Below, piece after piece: positions 45,374 to 56,552 of a DNA stretch of 64,000 nt. Each line of letters starts with the position of its first letter. Within the stretch, counting starts at the first letter, position 1. The DNA is taken from contig NC_088873.1 in the NCBI RefSeq assembly GCF_032884065.1, positions 21,999,558 to 22,063,557 on the forward strand, read 5' to 3'. Below the pieces are notes generated by a model. That model saw only the letters and a list, made by a program, of their open reading frames with translations. It was not told the DNA's origin and searched no databases. The translations under genes and the position numbers were made by a program. Source of the stretch: Artemia franciscana (lineage: Eukaryota; Arthropoda; Branchiopoda; Anostraca; Artemiidae).

Positions 45374-48300
45374 CTGCAAAATTTTTAGTCAGCAACAAGG
45401 TCATAACAAATTGTTTTCATCTCAATATAACTACTCAAATTCGATGTATATAAATCTACAAGTGTGCCTAAACATAAGATATGTGGCACTTTTATAATTA
45501 CAGATATGTAAAGCTAGAGTCGGGACACATTTTGTTAATTTCGGGATCTAAAATCACCCAAAAAGCATCTAACAACAGGTTAACAATGAGATAATCAATA
45601 GATTCACGCTAGAAAAACATAAGTCAATAATAAATATAGAAGAGAGTAGACAAACATTCGTTGATACATTACCTTCAACCCCCCCCCCTAAATAAAAAGA
45701 ATTGAGTCTTAGGGTTAAAATCTTCTTTTACTAGAAACTGTCAACAGCTTCTCTCCTTTATATAATGGGAGATAATATAATGCCATCTACTTTATCTCTT
45801 TGTTTTAAAAGGGCGGTGGGACTAGCAAGCAGCTATCCCAATCTTAAATCTAAAGCAGCTATCCGAATTGGGCATAAGAGCGTATAAAGGATTTGTGTTC
45901 GGGGGGGGGGGGTCGCCTTATTCCCCCCCCCCTCCCAGAGCCAAAATCCTGGGATACAATATTGTATCCAATGGCATATAAAATTGGGATAGCTGCTATC
46001 CCATGTTCAGATCCGAAGCAGTACCAACCGCATATCGAAGGCCCAATTTTAGAGAGAACCCTCATAGGGGTAAGCCTCAAAAATTAAAATTAGATAGGAC
46101 TAAGTTTGGTTGTTTTCAGAAAAAAAGGCAGCACAATGAAAGAAGGTAAAAAAAAGATTTGATATTTATTTGGCCAATATTTGGCCACCAATAGAAGTTT
46201 TTTATTTCTGGGAAAAATTCTTAACACTCTTTGCTTTTTGACTGAATCCTTGCAACCGAGAGCCGACCTGAACAATTTTATTGGACAAAATCCTGACCCC
46301 TACAAGTCTCCATATATTTCATTCTCACCACTGGTCCTCATATTCTTTGTTTAGAAAAATGGTCTTTGAGTAAGATCAGCAATAGTTGCATGGTGCCCAG
46401 AATAAACATAAGAGATTCCAAGCTGACCTCAAGTTGGACATACAAATAGCAAAACCTTTCTAGGATGTCAGAATAAAATCAATGATTCTACACGTATCTG
46501 TAAGTATGCAAACAGCGTACAGGATTAGAAGAAAACATTTCGGCTACGTAAAAAATACTGTACTTTTTTTACCCTCCTTTTCCCCTTTACAGTTACAGTA
46601 AATATAATCACCTACACTTCTCGCACATGACAGAATAATCTCTACGGCAGGTGGGGATGGACCCTTGAAATATAGCCTGAGGATCAGAATTACGTAACTG
46701 ACAACTAAATGTAACTTTTGAGCACATGAATGATATTTAGATGGTGTTTTAAAGTTTATTTGAACCAAATGAAATGCTTGCTACCATCCGGGTTGCAGCG
46801 GTAGCTAGCAACATAGTAGGAGACCATTACATCCCATAATAAAAAAAAATAGCTTATAACTCCTGAAACAAGAGTAAGATAAAAAAAAAAAAGAAGTACA
46901 CTATGAGCACCACCTTGTTCAATATCCCTATATAGGAAACTAAATGTCCCTTGGCTTGAGTAACAAGGGAAATATATTGGTTTGAAAATCAAGAAAAGTG
47001 GTTGCAACCAATATATTCTGCACCGACTGCATATTTTTTCTCTGTTTTTTTTTTTTTTCGCCTTAGCTAGCTCGGCACTGGAAAATCATAGAGAGCTGTT
47101 TAATGGCTCATTTGAAAGGAATTTGATGTATTTAAAAACCTTTCATAGTTAACAAAAGTAATTTCAAAAACAAATATTTATTTTAAACTGCCTTTTTCTA
47201 TAGCTCTGAAGTAGCAAATGTTATTAACATCTGCTTGCCTCCTGGAACCAAACTTTTTTTGGCTCGACTCCTAAAGTGCTTATCTCTATAGCGTTGTGCT
47301 TTATTTCCGTAGAAAAAAAGTCATTTTTTAAATTTTAGTTCTCAGTTCAGGACCGCTAAAGTGATTATGTAAACTACAAAAATATTCATGGTATCTGAGC
47401 AATGATTTTAATTTTTCAATTAAAATTAATTCTATATTAGAAGCCACTAACCCTGCCTGTTATACTATGCTGCAACTTGATGATTGAATTGATTGATTGA
47501 TTGAATCGTATGCTGCAACTTGAATTATTGATTTAGTTTAGGCTTCTTGAACCTCAGAGTTTTCCTTCGTAAAAAGACAATCTATCTATTTTCTTGCAAT
47601 ATGATTACAGATTTTCTTCAAACTATTTACAGCAGGGCCACTATGTTACCAGATCCCTATCATAAAATACTGCAGGATATTAAGCGAAAATTCGTCAAAG
47701 GCACGATTTCTCGAGCAAAAATGCGCTGAAGGTACAAAAAAAAATAGAAAAAATTTAAATTTTCCCAAAAAAAATTAGAATGTACGCTGAATTTGGAAAT
47801 CCGCTACATCAACAGTCCAATCCTGCAAATCTACTGAGCTAACCAGGTATAACTATTTAATTTAACCGAGGCTACAATAAGATATGTTTAGTTGTTTAAT
47901 ATACTAATTGTTAAAAATATGCTGAGGAAAAATTATGAAAATTGAAACTTAGTTAATTATTCTGTTGCGAAATAATCCTCTTGTAAGCTAACATTGAAGC
48001 AACTCTTTTTGGTCTAGTGGGTAATCTTGCCCCCTGGTGATGGTGTAAAATTTTAATTCCCCCATAGACTATTGGTTCATTTTTCAAAAGAATATCATAA
48101 ATTGGGTCAATATTTAAATTCCCTGTGTCTCTATTTATTGAGACACTGGTGATGAAAAAGTTGATACAATGGGCCGGAGGGGGACTCCCGTCTTATGAAT
48201 TTTGGGTAGACCTTAGATCTTTGGTGCGGAACAACCTCTTGGATAAAGTTTATTATAAAATTGTGGGGTAATGTGTAAATTATTTTCCAGGGACTCCAAT

Positions 48301-51300
48301 TCCTTTCTTATCTAATTTAGTTAAATTAACTAATTTAGTTTAACTATTTTAACTAACTAATTTATTAGTTAATTAATTACTAACTATTAACTAACTAATT
48401 TAGTTAGTGGGGTGTATAAAATTCCTTGTTCCCATGGAAAGTTTTATATTGGTAGAACTCACCAACAATTTACTGAAAGATTTATAGAGCATCGCAACTC
48501 AATAGAAAAAACCCTACAACTAAGAAAGCCTCCCGAAACTTTTGTTTCGGCTCTAGCTGAACATACATTCTTTTATCCCGAACATTTTATACAATTTGAT
48601 GAGACTACAATTATTTCTAATGATAGAGGTTTTTCTCAATGGGCGAGGGAGGCTATAGGAATTAAAAAACATATATTTGCTAATATTTCAATAAATAGAG
48701 ACACAGGGAATTTAAATATTGACCTAATTTATGATATTCCTTTGAAAAATGAACCAATAGTCGATGAGGGAATTAAAATTTTACACAATCACCAGGGGAC
48801 AAGATTACCCACTAGACCAAAAAGAGTTGTTTCAATGTTAGCTTACAAGAGGATTATTTCGCAACAGAATAATTAACTAAGTTTCAATTTTCATAATTTT
48901 TCCTCAGTTGCTCTTTGATTCTCATTGAAGTAACTCGCATAGCTGCTTTTCCCTACGTGGATAAGTAGCGACAGTTGTATTTATTATTACTGGTGGTAGT
49001 TTTTATTTGTTTTTAGATTAGTTTTCTTTTAATTTTCCATCTTTTGCTGAAGACGCCTTGTTTGGATACAGGCGAAATATCCGCGTTGTTTTAGTTTTTC
49101 AATTCTACTGGCCGTCGTCTCGTTTGAAGTTTTCTTTTTGTAGAGTTTTATCTCTCTTGGTTGTTTATTGTCTTATTTACTTTAACATATCTCGCATTCA
49201 CAATAGCATTCGAAACTGGTTGCCATGGGCTGTAAGGCTTCACTTCTGCAAAATTCTTTTCTCTATTGAGCTAAGTTCAGATCATGATTCTACGAAGTTG
49301 TGTTGATAAAGAGAATAATATAAACTATGACCCTAATTCTATTGAGTAAATATTTGCTTTAACTAATATAAACATTAAAAAGATAGTTTTATCTTTAAAA
49401 TTCGATCATTAATGTACTTCTACGCAACTTGTCAAACTCTATTAAAAAGGAACTGTATGGTATATAAACAAACACAACAGGCTTATATCATATTTGTTTT
49501 CATTATCTAGGCCATTGTACATCCTTCTCTGTTTCAATGATTGGAAATATGTATTAACTCAAAGCTTAAGGTTTGAGTTATGCAACTCTCTAAATATGCT
49601 TATGCGCACTTATAAGCCTACGAGAGAAAAGTTTCTAGCCAAGAAGTACAATTTTTCACTGCATAGTCATGAAAAAAAAACATCGAAGAATCAGGGGTTG
49701 TTTACTGCCAATCAAAGATGTACAGAGCTTTGTGCTTTCAATCAGGAACGCGCCCAGGGTGGAGTTTGCCACCGGCCTGTCCTTAAACGACTCTAGATGT
49801 TTTTCTTTTCCAATAAATTTAATTATTGTTCATTCAACTCACCTATTGTTTCATTTGTTGTTTTGATAAATGTAGAATAGACAAGGCACAGGGTGTTTTT
49901 CCGCAATGTTAGATAAAGCTTGGGAAAAAAGAAAGATAAGTATGCCAACCAATATTAGAATATTAAAAGCCACGGTGATGACAGTGGTCAAGTATTGCTC
50001 TGAAACTTTGGTTCTTCGAAAGGCTGAAAAAGATTTGGTTAATATTCTCCAGAGGAATTGTTCTATAGACAGTTTTAGGCTCTCCTTTTTCTGACCGTAT
50101 ATCAAACAATAAGCGACAAAAAATGGTTCGGCCCCACTTTCTAGGGCTATAATGAAAGAAAAGTTAAAATGTCTGCATCATAATGTAGGACGACATATTG
50201 CCTAAGATTGTGATTTTTGTCCATCTATCTGTGGCAAACAAAAAGCAAAGTGTCCCTTAATGGGTGAAATGTCATAAGAAAGGAAAGGAAATTGGAATTT
50301 CATGGCAGGGATTGAAGAGTGAAGCTTAGAATATACTGAGGTGGGGGAGAAACATGTGCAGCTGCGTTGGCCTCAAGTAGCTTGATGCTGCAACGGGTTG
50401 TTAGTAGCAGTAGTATTGTTTTTTATGAATCACAGCAAACCACTCTAAAAAAATTCCTGTCTCTCTGTGATTGAATGAACATACCACTTAGCCCCTATAC
50501 AAGAGTGTAAGAAATTTCCAAGTATTCTTACTGCTTTATTTTGTTGTATCTGTAGCGGTTTATATGAACATAAAAAGTATTTAGGTATATAATAGTTTAG
50601 TAATTTAAATTAGATGCAACCGAAAAGTGATAAATAATTTTTAAAGCTGAAAACGTAAAATATGTTTTGCAAGATGTATAGACCCCATGTTTTGTGGGAG
50701 TTTTACACGTTAACGGGGCAATATAGACTCAAATGATAGAAAATAGCAAAAAACACGTTGTGCACCCCATAATTTCACCCAGCAAATCCTAGCAAACCCA
50801 TCAAGACAAAACCATTGGCTAACTAAAATTGTTCTTAAAAATAAATTTTGAATCAACTCAGACGATTCCCTTGCTTTTACAGACATAGCAAATGTCATAT
50901 GCAAATAGAATCGCAAAACTGTTTTTCTCGTGCCAGCATCGCAGAAAACCATCTATATGCATCAAAAATAAAAGCGGACCTAATACAGACCCATGTGGGA
51001 CAACAACATCTTCATGGTCATTCATCATGCTCGACAAATAACCACTAACATCCTCTGTGATGGACAACCACGAACATATAATGTTATTATCTTTTCTATT
51101 CCCTTCCTCTGTATGTCTGTATTTTTCATTTCATCCAAAAGAACATCATAGTTTAGAGTAGAGTGTCAAAATGTATTTTCCGTTTCAAAGAGTAGGGTCG
51201 ATGCATGGCAATTATATTTTACGCAATCATTTAATTCTGGTAAGAGAGCTGCAACCACTGGTTCTACTGAATGGCTCGCTAGAAATCATAACTGACATTT

Positions 51301-53815
51301 GGTAAAGCAATTTGTTCTCTGTAGATATGAAGAAAATATTTTTTTAACAGTTTCTCCATGACTTTTGAAAATGGTGACAAAATCTTCAGAGGGCAATCGA
51401 TAATTATATAAACTAGATTTATCTTCTTGTTTGTGTAATGGTATTTCACATGCAGTTTTCCATGTACTCAGATTGAGCACCTGAGTTATGAAAGTTATGG
51501 AAGAAGTGGGTCAAGAATCACACCTGTCACATTTTGTAGCAAAGTAGCAATAAAATATGAATTGAGGAGATGTGAAGTGGAGGCAATGGATAAAATTGCT
51601 GAAGATCTGGGAGATATAGCCAGATGGCGTAATAGTAAAATACTGTGCTGGCATGTTAATAAATTAAAAGAGAATAGTTAATATGGACTTGTCCCAGTTA
51701 AAGATAGGAACGGGGCTACAATTAGCGATAAGGAAAGAGTTAAAGAGTGATGGGCAGAATATTTTGAGAATGGGCTAAACCGTGACATGGTCACAGGAAC
51801 AGATAAAGAGAAGAATGAAAAATTTTGTGACACCTTGGATGTGAAGGAAGACTCATTTTGTGAAGAGGATCTAGCGACAGTACTAAAAGGATAAAAAAGT
51901 AGCAAGGGCCCAGGTGATGATTGTGTCGTAAATCAGTTTTTTAAATATGGTGGTAGTGAAGTTCGAGATAAATTGCTGAATATTATTTAATAAAACTCAA
52001 ATTAAACCCCTCAAATAAGAGAGGTAATAAGAGCGAGCGTGGTATTTATAGAGACATTAGCTTTGTTTATGTGGAAACAGATTACTTAATATGATGACAC
52101 TATTCTGACTTAGAAATGATGTAGATAATGTTTTAAGAGAAGAATAGTATGGTTTTAGGTAGGGGAGTGGATGCATCAACCAAATTTTGCTCTTAGATTA
52201 ATAGTTAGGAGGTGCCTAAGTCCTCAAACCTCTTTAGTCCTCAGTTCTATAGATTACAAGAAAGCGTTTGATTCAGCTGATAGAAGAGCTTTAGCGAAGG
52301 TGAATTGAATTGTAAACCAGATAAATACGTTAAAGCGACTAGTGATATGTATCAGAATAACATTACTGAGCTGCCGTTAAGGTAGGAAATGAGGTTAGTA
52401 GCTGCTTTCGTACTGAATCAGGATTTAAGCAGGATTGCATACTATCCTCAATTATATGGATCATTTGATGGACTTTATCTTAAGGAGCACAGTAAAGGCA
52501 ATGAGGATTCAGGGTGCAACACAAGGTTGAAAAATTAATGTTAAGAAGACTAAGTCTCTAAGACTAGGAATAAGTGAAGGTGAAAAGGTGATGTTGGATA
52601 GATTGATGAAGTAGACAGCTTCGATTACCTAGGTAGTATTATTAGTAAATACGGTAGGTGCAGTGAAGTTGTTGAAAGTAGAATAGCCAAGGCCCAGATT
52701 GTTTTTTCACTGATTAAAATATTTGAATAAGAAGACAAGTCTGCAAAACAAAGATTAGAATATTGGAAGCAACAGTGATGAGAGTGGGCAAGTATGATTC
52801 TGAAGCTTGGGCACTCCGAAAGACTGAGGACGATGTACTAAATGTTTGGTAGAGTAACTATCGACGGATTATTTTCGATATCCGACTGAATCTCATCGGT
52901 CCAAGTGACCGATTCTCTAACAGTAAACTGTAAAAAATTTGGTTCACTCCCAGTTTCTAAGGCTAAAATGAGAGAAGGGTTGAGATCGCTTGGACACATT
53001 ACAGTGGATGAAGGATGACAGATTGTCCAAAGAGTCCCTAAATTGGGTGGGAAAACGTCGTAAGGAAAGATTAAAGGAAATGAAAACTTCTTGAAGGGGG
53101 TGTGAAGAGGGAGGTTTTAAATAGATTGGGGTGGAGGAGGAATGTCTTGTTGTTGGCCTCGTGCAGCTTAGTGCTGCAGTGAGTTGTTAGCAGTAGTAGA
53201 AGTATTAATAGCCTTAAAAAGTTCCTATATTGCATACAAGACCAAAGAAGAGGATTGGGAAAGTTTGTTGCGACAAAGATGATTCAACATTTTTTAAAAT
53301 AATTATGGTACATGGCTTCTCACTCTTTAACTTCTATAACATTCATATTAATTATTACTTCAGGATGAGGCATGCTTCTATTTGCGCCATTAATTTCGCT
53401 CCAAGTTCTCGTAGGAGAATCTAAATTCCGAAATTTTCATAATTTATAAGATATGTTATATTTATCATAGTAGGCCGCTTGGTCCTAATTATGTAACAAC
53501 GATTTTTCTCATTAATAGATTTCAATAATGACACAAATCAAACTTGAGACAAAAGGCTACAATACGTGAACAAAAATAGAAAGCTCTTTAATTTTTAAAT
53601 CATAAATCTTACCTAAAGCATCTCGAGGTGGCACTGGTGGTGGTTGTGTAACCTGCTGTGGTGGTAGTGGTGAATTTTCTCTTGAATCAGTTGCCTGTAA
53701 ACCATTGGGAACGACAGTAGACGAGGCCACAGGTTGCTGGTTTGGTTGCGCAGGAGTTTGCTGCTGATTTTGTGATGCTTGTGTGGGCACATTTTCTGTT
53801 GCTGAACTAGCGAAA
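45222..53815 (-). CDS. Syn: Synapsin, last two coding exons (gene continues upstream)
   Basis: Synapsins coat synaptic vesicles and control their release from the reserve pool. Exon 53815-53613 (203 nt) encodes a Gln/Pro-rich linker: SQNQQQTPAQPNQQPV, then PLPPQQVTQPPPVPPRDAL. It ends one base into a codon at donor G|GTAAGA. Exon 45373-45222 begins with the other two bases (acceptor TTTTGCAG) and encodes GPTRRAEDGTGKVFGRQGSQ, then the conserved C-terminal E domain DTMKNLRKTFAGIFGDI, stop TAG. The E domain matches the vertebrate pattern ET-I-R-S-LRKSFASLFSD position by position. The 8.2-kb intron is full of mobile elements. The catalytic-like C domain and N-terminus are not visible in 53.8-64 kb, so the 5' part lies beyond the window or in exons I missed. 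The exon-1 acceptor is GTTGCAG, and the upstream exon must end two bases into a codon. Confidence 0.88.
45829..45996. mobile_element. Small foldback element
   Basis: GCAGCTATCCCAAT at 45829-45842 is repeated inverted as ATTGGGATAGCTGC at 45983-45996. A second imperfect copy of the left arm lies at 45855-45872. The interior has a G run followed by a C run (45901-45931), able to form a long hairpin. The family is unknown. Confidence 0.55.
45997..47922. other. Synapsin intron segment without recognised coding sequence
   Basis: AT-rich, with several minus-strand open frames (46090-47007) that look like chance. A short ATTG microsatellite lies at about 47483-47503. Confidence 0.4.
48304..48411. 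repeat. TTAACTAA-type simple repeat at the Penelope junction
   Basis: Repeats of 'ttaactaatttag' in both orientations form a degenerate low-complexity stretch of about 105 bp between the two Penelope-like copies. It may be filler generated at insertion, or target DNA expanded afterwards. Confidence 0.7.
48412..48876 (+). CDS. GIY-YIG endonuclease domain of the Penelope-like element
   Basis: An open frame of 154 codons; the displayed start is GTG and the real protein would enter from an upstream RT that is missing here. It contains GVYKIPCSHGKFYIG (the GIY and YIG motifs, as GVY and YIG), then RTHQQFTERFIEHR with the conserved Arg, and a downstream Glu in LAEHTFF. No stop or frameshift is seen, unlike almost all other element ORFs in the window, so the copy is young or selected. 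It lies within the synapsin intron on the opposite strand. Confidence 0.85.
   Translation: MYKIPCSHGKFYIGRTHQQFTERFIEHRNSIEKTLQLRKPPETFVSALAEHTFFYPEHFIQFDETTIISNDRGFSQWAREAIGIKKHIFANISINRDTGNLNIDLIYDIPLKNEPIVDEGIKILHNHQGTRLPTRPKRVVSMLAYKRIISQQNN
49870..50430 (+). mobile_element. LINE 3' tail, copy B
   Basis: The translated pieces TNIRILKATVMTVVKYCSET and LRKAEKDLVNILQRN match ILEATVMRVGKYDSEAW and LRKTEDDVLNVW of the copy at 51.5-53.2 kb. The end 'gatgctgcaacgggttgtta' and 'gtagcagtagtattg' matches the end of that copy near 53170-53205. It is 5' truncated and broken by stops. Confidence 0.75.
50770..51500 (-). mobile_element. Jockey/CR1-like LINE relic, reverse transcriptase part
   Basis: On the minus strand, 51480-51286 reads NLSTWKTACEIPLHKQEDKS and then LYNYRLPSEDF (RT block 1, normally ...NYRPIS). 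Further down, 51067-50858 reads VPHGSVLGPLLFLMHIDGFL, the RT block with G-S-VLGPLLF, followed by AYDICYVCKSKG in place of YADD. It is decayed, with frameshifts between the pieces, and lies in the synapsin intron in the same orientation as synapsin. Confidence 0.8.
51500..53210 (+). mobile_element. RTE/I-like LINE relic with reverse transcriptase
   Basis: The plus-strand sense runs from 51530 (YELRRCEVEAMDKIAEDLGD, WAEYFENGLNRDMVTG) through 51900 (KSSKGPGDDCVVNQFFKYGG). It continues through IDYKKAFDSADRRALAKV near 52250, with the RT block D-x-x-KAFDS, to AWALRKTEDDVLNVW near 52800. It ends near 53205 with 'ctgcagtgagttgttagcag'. Many stops and internal deletions are present; the YADD box is lost in a deletion near 52450-52530. 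The same family provides the 3' tails at 43.1 and 49.9 kb. Confidence 0.85.
53613..53815 (-). CDS. Syn: Synapsin penultimate exon, Pro/Gln-rich linker
   Basis: Sixty-seven complete codons, from FASSATENVPTQASQNQQQ to PPPVPPRDAL, are framed by acceptor ATTCGTTGCAG and donor TTAG|GTAAGATT. Low complexity (Q, P, S) is expected of the D-like linker of synapsins. PPPVPPR is a candidate SH3-binding motif. Confidence 0.85.
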
Positions 53816-53989
53816 CTGCAACGAATATCATTAATAAATTCCAGAAATTAAAATGAAATTCTTCTTGAAGCGCCAAGCCAAAAGAAGCGCTTCAATATGT
53901 CAATCGATTACATGGCAAGATACGTAGACATTTTTAAAGCAAAATAACTAGGCATTATAATCACAACATCCTGGAAGTGAAGAATTATA

Positions 53990-54769
53990 AAATGAAAAAA
54001 ACAAACAAGTTTTTTCAACTGAAACTAAGGAGCAACTTTAAAACTTAAAACAAACAGAAATCATCACATATATAAGGGGGTGTGCCTCCTAGTCAATACT
54101 TCGCTCTTGTCGCTTGTTCCAATTCCTAAAGAATTACCCCTGAATCACAAAGGCCGTTTAATTAGAATAGATAGCTCTTTTGAAAGCACTAAAAAAAACT
54201 TTAGAGTAAAGAGCGAGGTATTGACGAGGGGGCGCACCCCCTGTTATACGTAATAATTTCTATTCGTTTTAAGTTAAAATGCTGCTCCTTATTTTCAGCT
54301 GAAAAAATATTTTTTCTATTTAATATCTGATCGTTTTTTAAATAATGCTGGGAAATCGTGGAAATTCTCTTCCCCCACGAAAAGTTCCTCCATGGAAATA
54401 TCCTTCCACGTAACCCTCTCTCCCCGACCCAAACCAGAAAAATCCTCCGTAACACGTCTGTATGCTTTCCAATAACCAATAGTATATTCAAACAATGGGC
54501 AAAGTTCATAACTTGAAGCCCTTCCCCGGGGACTGTGGGGGATTCAGTCGTCCTCAAAGACATAATTGCTAAATTTTTCAACTATGCTGAACAAAATGGC
54601 TTTCTCAAAATTTTTATTCGGTGATTTTGGAAAAAAATAGCGTTGGAGGGGATCTAGTCGCCCTCCATTTTTTTGGTCGCTTAAAAAGAGCAATATAACT
54701 TTTAATTCCCGTTCAAATGAGTCCTCTCGCAACATTCTAGGACCACTTGGTTAATATGATCACCCCTGG

Positions 54770-54825
<56 letters not shown>

Positions 54826-55180
54826 AACACGCATCCGCGATCTTTGTTCTGGCAAAAAATTCAAAATTCAACATTTTTGCAGACATGAACAGAAAAACCT
54901 CTACAGTAGGGTTTTCTGATAAGCTGAACCTGATGATGTGATTTTTCGGTCAGATTTTATGACTTTTTAGAGGGCGTTTCCCATTTTATCGAAAATAAGC
55001 CAAGTTTTGTCAGGCTCGTAACTTTTGATGAGTAGGACTGAACTTGATGAAACTATTTAAAATCAGCATACAAATCCGATTCTTTTGATACATCTATTGG
55101 TACCAAGATTCCGTTTTCTAGAGTTTCGGTCACTATTGAGCCCCTTACTTACAGTTCGTCACCACGAACTGTTTGAAAGA
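53990..55180 (+). repeat. Dispersed repeat family, copy 2 (longest)
   Basis: Begins with a foldback of about 330 bp: 'ttttttcaactgaaactaag' pairs with 'ttattttcagctgaaaaaat' near 54290, and 'tcaatacttcgctctt' pairs with 'aagagcgaggtattga'. It then continues to 'agtttcggtcactattgagc' and 'acagttcgtcaccacgaact' at about 55110-55170. It contains a run of 52 A. A partly deleted copy lies at 25.4-26.1 kb and a reverse copy at 62.9-63.9 kb. No transposase or RT is encoded. It could be a large non-autonomous foldback element or a LINE-mobilised composite. Confidence 0.7.
54772..54823 (+). repeat. Homopolymer of 52 adenines
   Basis: An uninterrupted A run inside the dispersed repeat; the reverse copy has an A/T-rich 'aaataaataaa'-like segment (as 'tttatttattt') at the equivalent place near 63040. 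The length may be an assembly or sequencing estimate. Confidence 0.9.
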
Positions 55181-55265
55181 GAGCCAAGTATATTTTTTAA
55201 ATGTACTACTGCCCTAACGCAACTAAACTCTTGGTATCTTTATTGCCAATGGGGTCTTCTAAAGG

Positions 55266-55534
55266 CAGTGTTGCCAGAAAACGAGACAAAACATGAGCCT
55301 TTGAAAAACAAGCCGAAAATAAGCTAGAGTCTTTGAAAGACAAGCCACAAATAAGCCAGAGCCTTCGAAAACACAAGCCAAATAAGCCATACAACGTTTT
55401 TAACATGTAAACACAAGCCCAGGCCACAACAAACATGCAGGGTAACACAAGCCATTTACCCGCCAGTCACCATCAAAATAAGCCAGTCTGGCGGGAAATC
55501 TCAACCTAAGTATGAAGCCCATATGGCAGCACTG
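55266..55534. mobile_element. hAT-like MITE containing a minisatellite
   Basis: The termini CAGTGTTGCCAG and (complement) CAGTGCTGCCAT are imperfect inverted repeats around 269 bp. The flanking 8-mers TCTAAAGG (55258-55265) and TCTAAGAG (55535-55542) agree at six of eight positions. Inside, a unit of about 32 bp ('gagtctttgaaagacaagcc' plus 'acaaataagcca') is repeated three times between 55293 and 55395. Confidence 0.75.
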
Positions 55535-56270
55535 TCTAAGAGAAACACTATAATAACAAAAGAGTGGTACCATTCGATTCACAAATTAACACTCTTTCCA
55601 GATATAATCGTTGTTACCATGAAAACACGCCCCGTTCCTCCTATTGAGATCAGATATGGTCATACGCTATATATAAAACTATTTAGAAAACACAATAATT
55701 ATCAAAATTGTACTTTATAATATGCAAAGAGTTATTTAATTAGATTGTCAAGTTTACTTCCATTCTCATCGACGTTATTCATCTTTTTAAAATAATATAT
55801 TTTGTCCAAGTGTTCTCTTGGTTTCGAAATGGCGTGATACAATTTTTTGGCTAAAAAACTACAGAAGTCTGTTAACGAACGGATGCAAAATAATTATAGC
55901 AATTGAAAACAAGGATAAATATATAATTTAGGGCTATATCTGGCCCCACTAGGGTAGATAAGGCACATTGAGACGGTAACAGTATTACGTGATTATAGCA
56001 TTATTACGAAACTTTTGGATGAGGATTGAAAAATTTCCCTACAGCTGAGGAACAGGATACGTACATGCAATTTGCCCCCAGTTTGCTAACCTTAAACATT
56101 AACGGAATTCGGAATTCCTAAATTTTCCAAAAAGAGAACGAGCAGAAAATTCAAACTTTTAAAGTTCCTTCCATGTGAGAAAAACCTTCTTGGAAACCTG
56201 GTATGTTCTCAGAAGCAGCAGGTAAATATATCAAAACATCCTTAGGAAACATTTCAAGTACACCTATGTC

Positions 56271-56552
56271 CCACTGATAAAACTTATTTTACATCGCCTA
56301 TCCCAACCCAACGACCACCACCCAAGGTTTAAGCTTCCCGCTCAGTATAATCATGAATTAGATATTTATCAGATCTTTAAAAAAAGTGACACGAGTTCTA
56401 TAAATTTCGTAGACCTTCCTAAAGAGGTCAAATTAATTACAGATGGTCTAATAGAGAGAAAAGTATTTAGGCTTTCCACAGCAAAAATAAAATACCACAA
56501 AAGTTCGATGTTACTTATGCAGAACTTAGGGACATTAAATTCAAACAAATAA
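56271..56552 (+). pseudogene. Unrecognised ORF fragment, probably mobile-element derived
   Basis: A frame without a start codon reads SQPNDHHPRFKLPAQYNHEL, then SINFVDLPKEVKLITDGLIE, then KVFRLSTAKIKYHKSS, and stops at 56550. The composition is protein-like. It is surrounded by AT-rich DNA and repeats, so an eroded element ORF is more likely than a host exon. Confidence 0.35.

Larger units (their letters stand above)
47923..49180. mobile_element. Penelope-like retroelement, two copies joined head to head
   Basis: The right copy (plus, about 48412-49180) encodes the GIY-YIG endonuclease and a 3' region. The left copy (minus, about 48290 down to 47923) carries a reverse-transcriptase piece joined to the end of the endonuclease. 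On the minus strand 48211-48142 reads PKIHKTGVPLRPIVSTFSSP, a classic Penelope RT block, and then jumps to SINRDTGNLNIDLIYDIP. The stretch 47923-48141 is the near-identical reverse complement of 48906-48688. The copies diverge outward from a TTAACTAA-rich centre. Inverted partial copies are common for Penelope-like elements. Confidence 0.9.

Noticed and set aside
45859-46087. Opposed ORFs across the G/C runs
   Set aside because: Glycine/proline runs encoded by the homopolymer tracts of a foldback element.
46756-47007. Minus-strand 83-codon hydrophobic ORF as a membrane protein
   Set aside because: Composition is driven by T-rich DNA; no splice context or recognisable motif.
55206-55582. Minus-strand ORFs of 60-80 codons with Cys and Leu repeats
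   Set aside because: They read through the 32-bp minisatellite of the MITE in reverse; the apparent pattern comes from the repeat.
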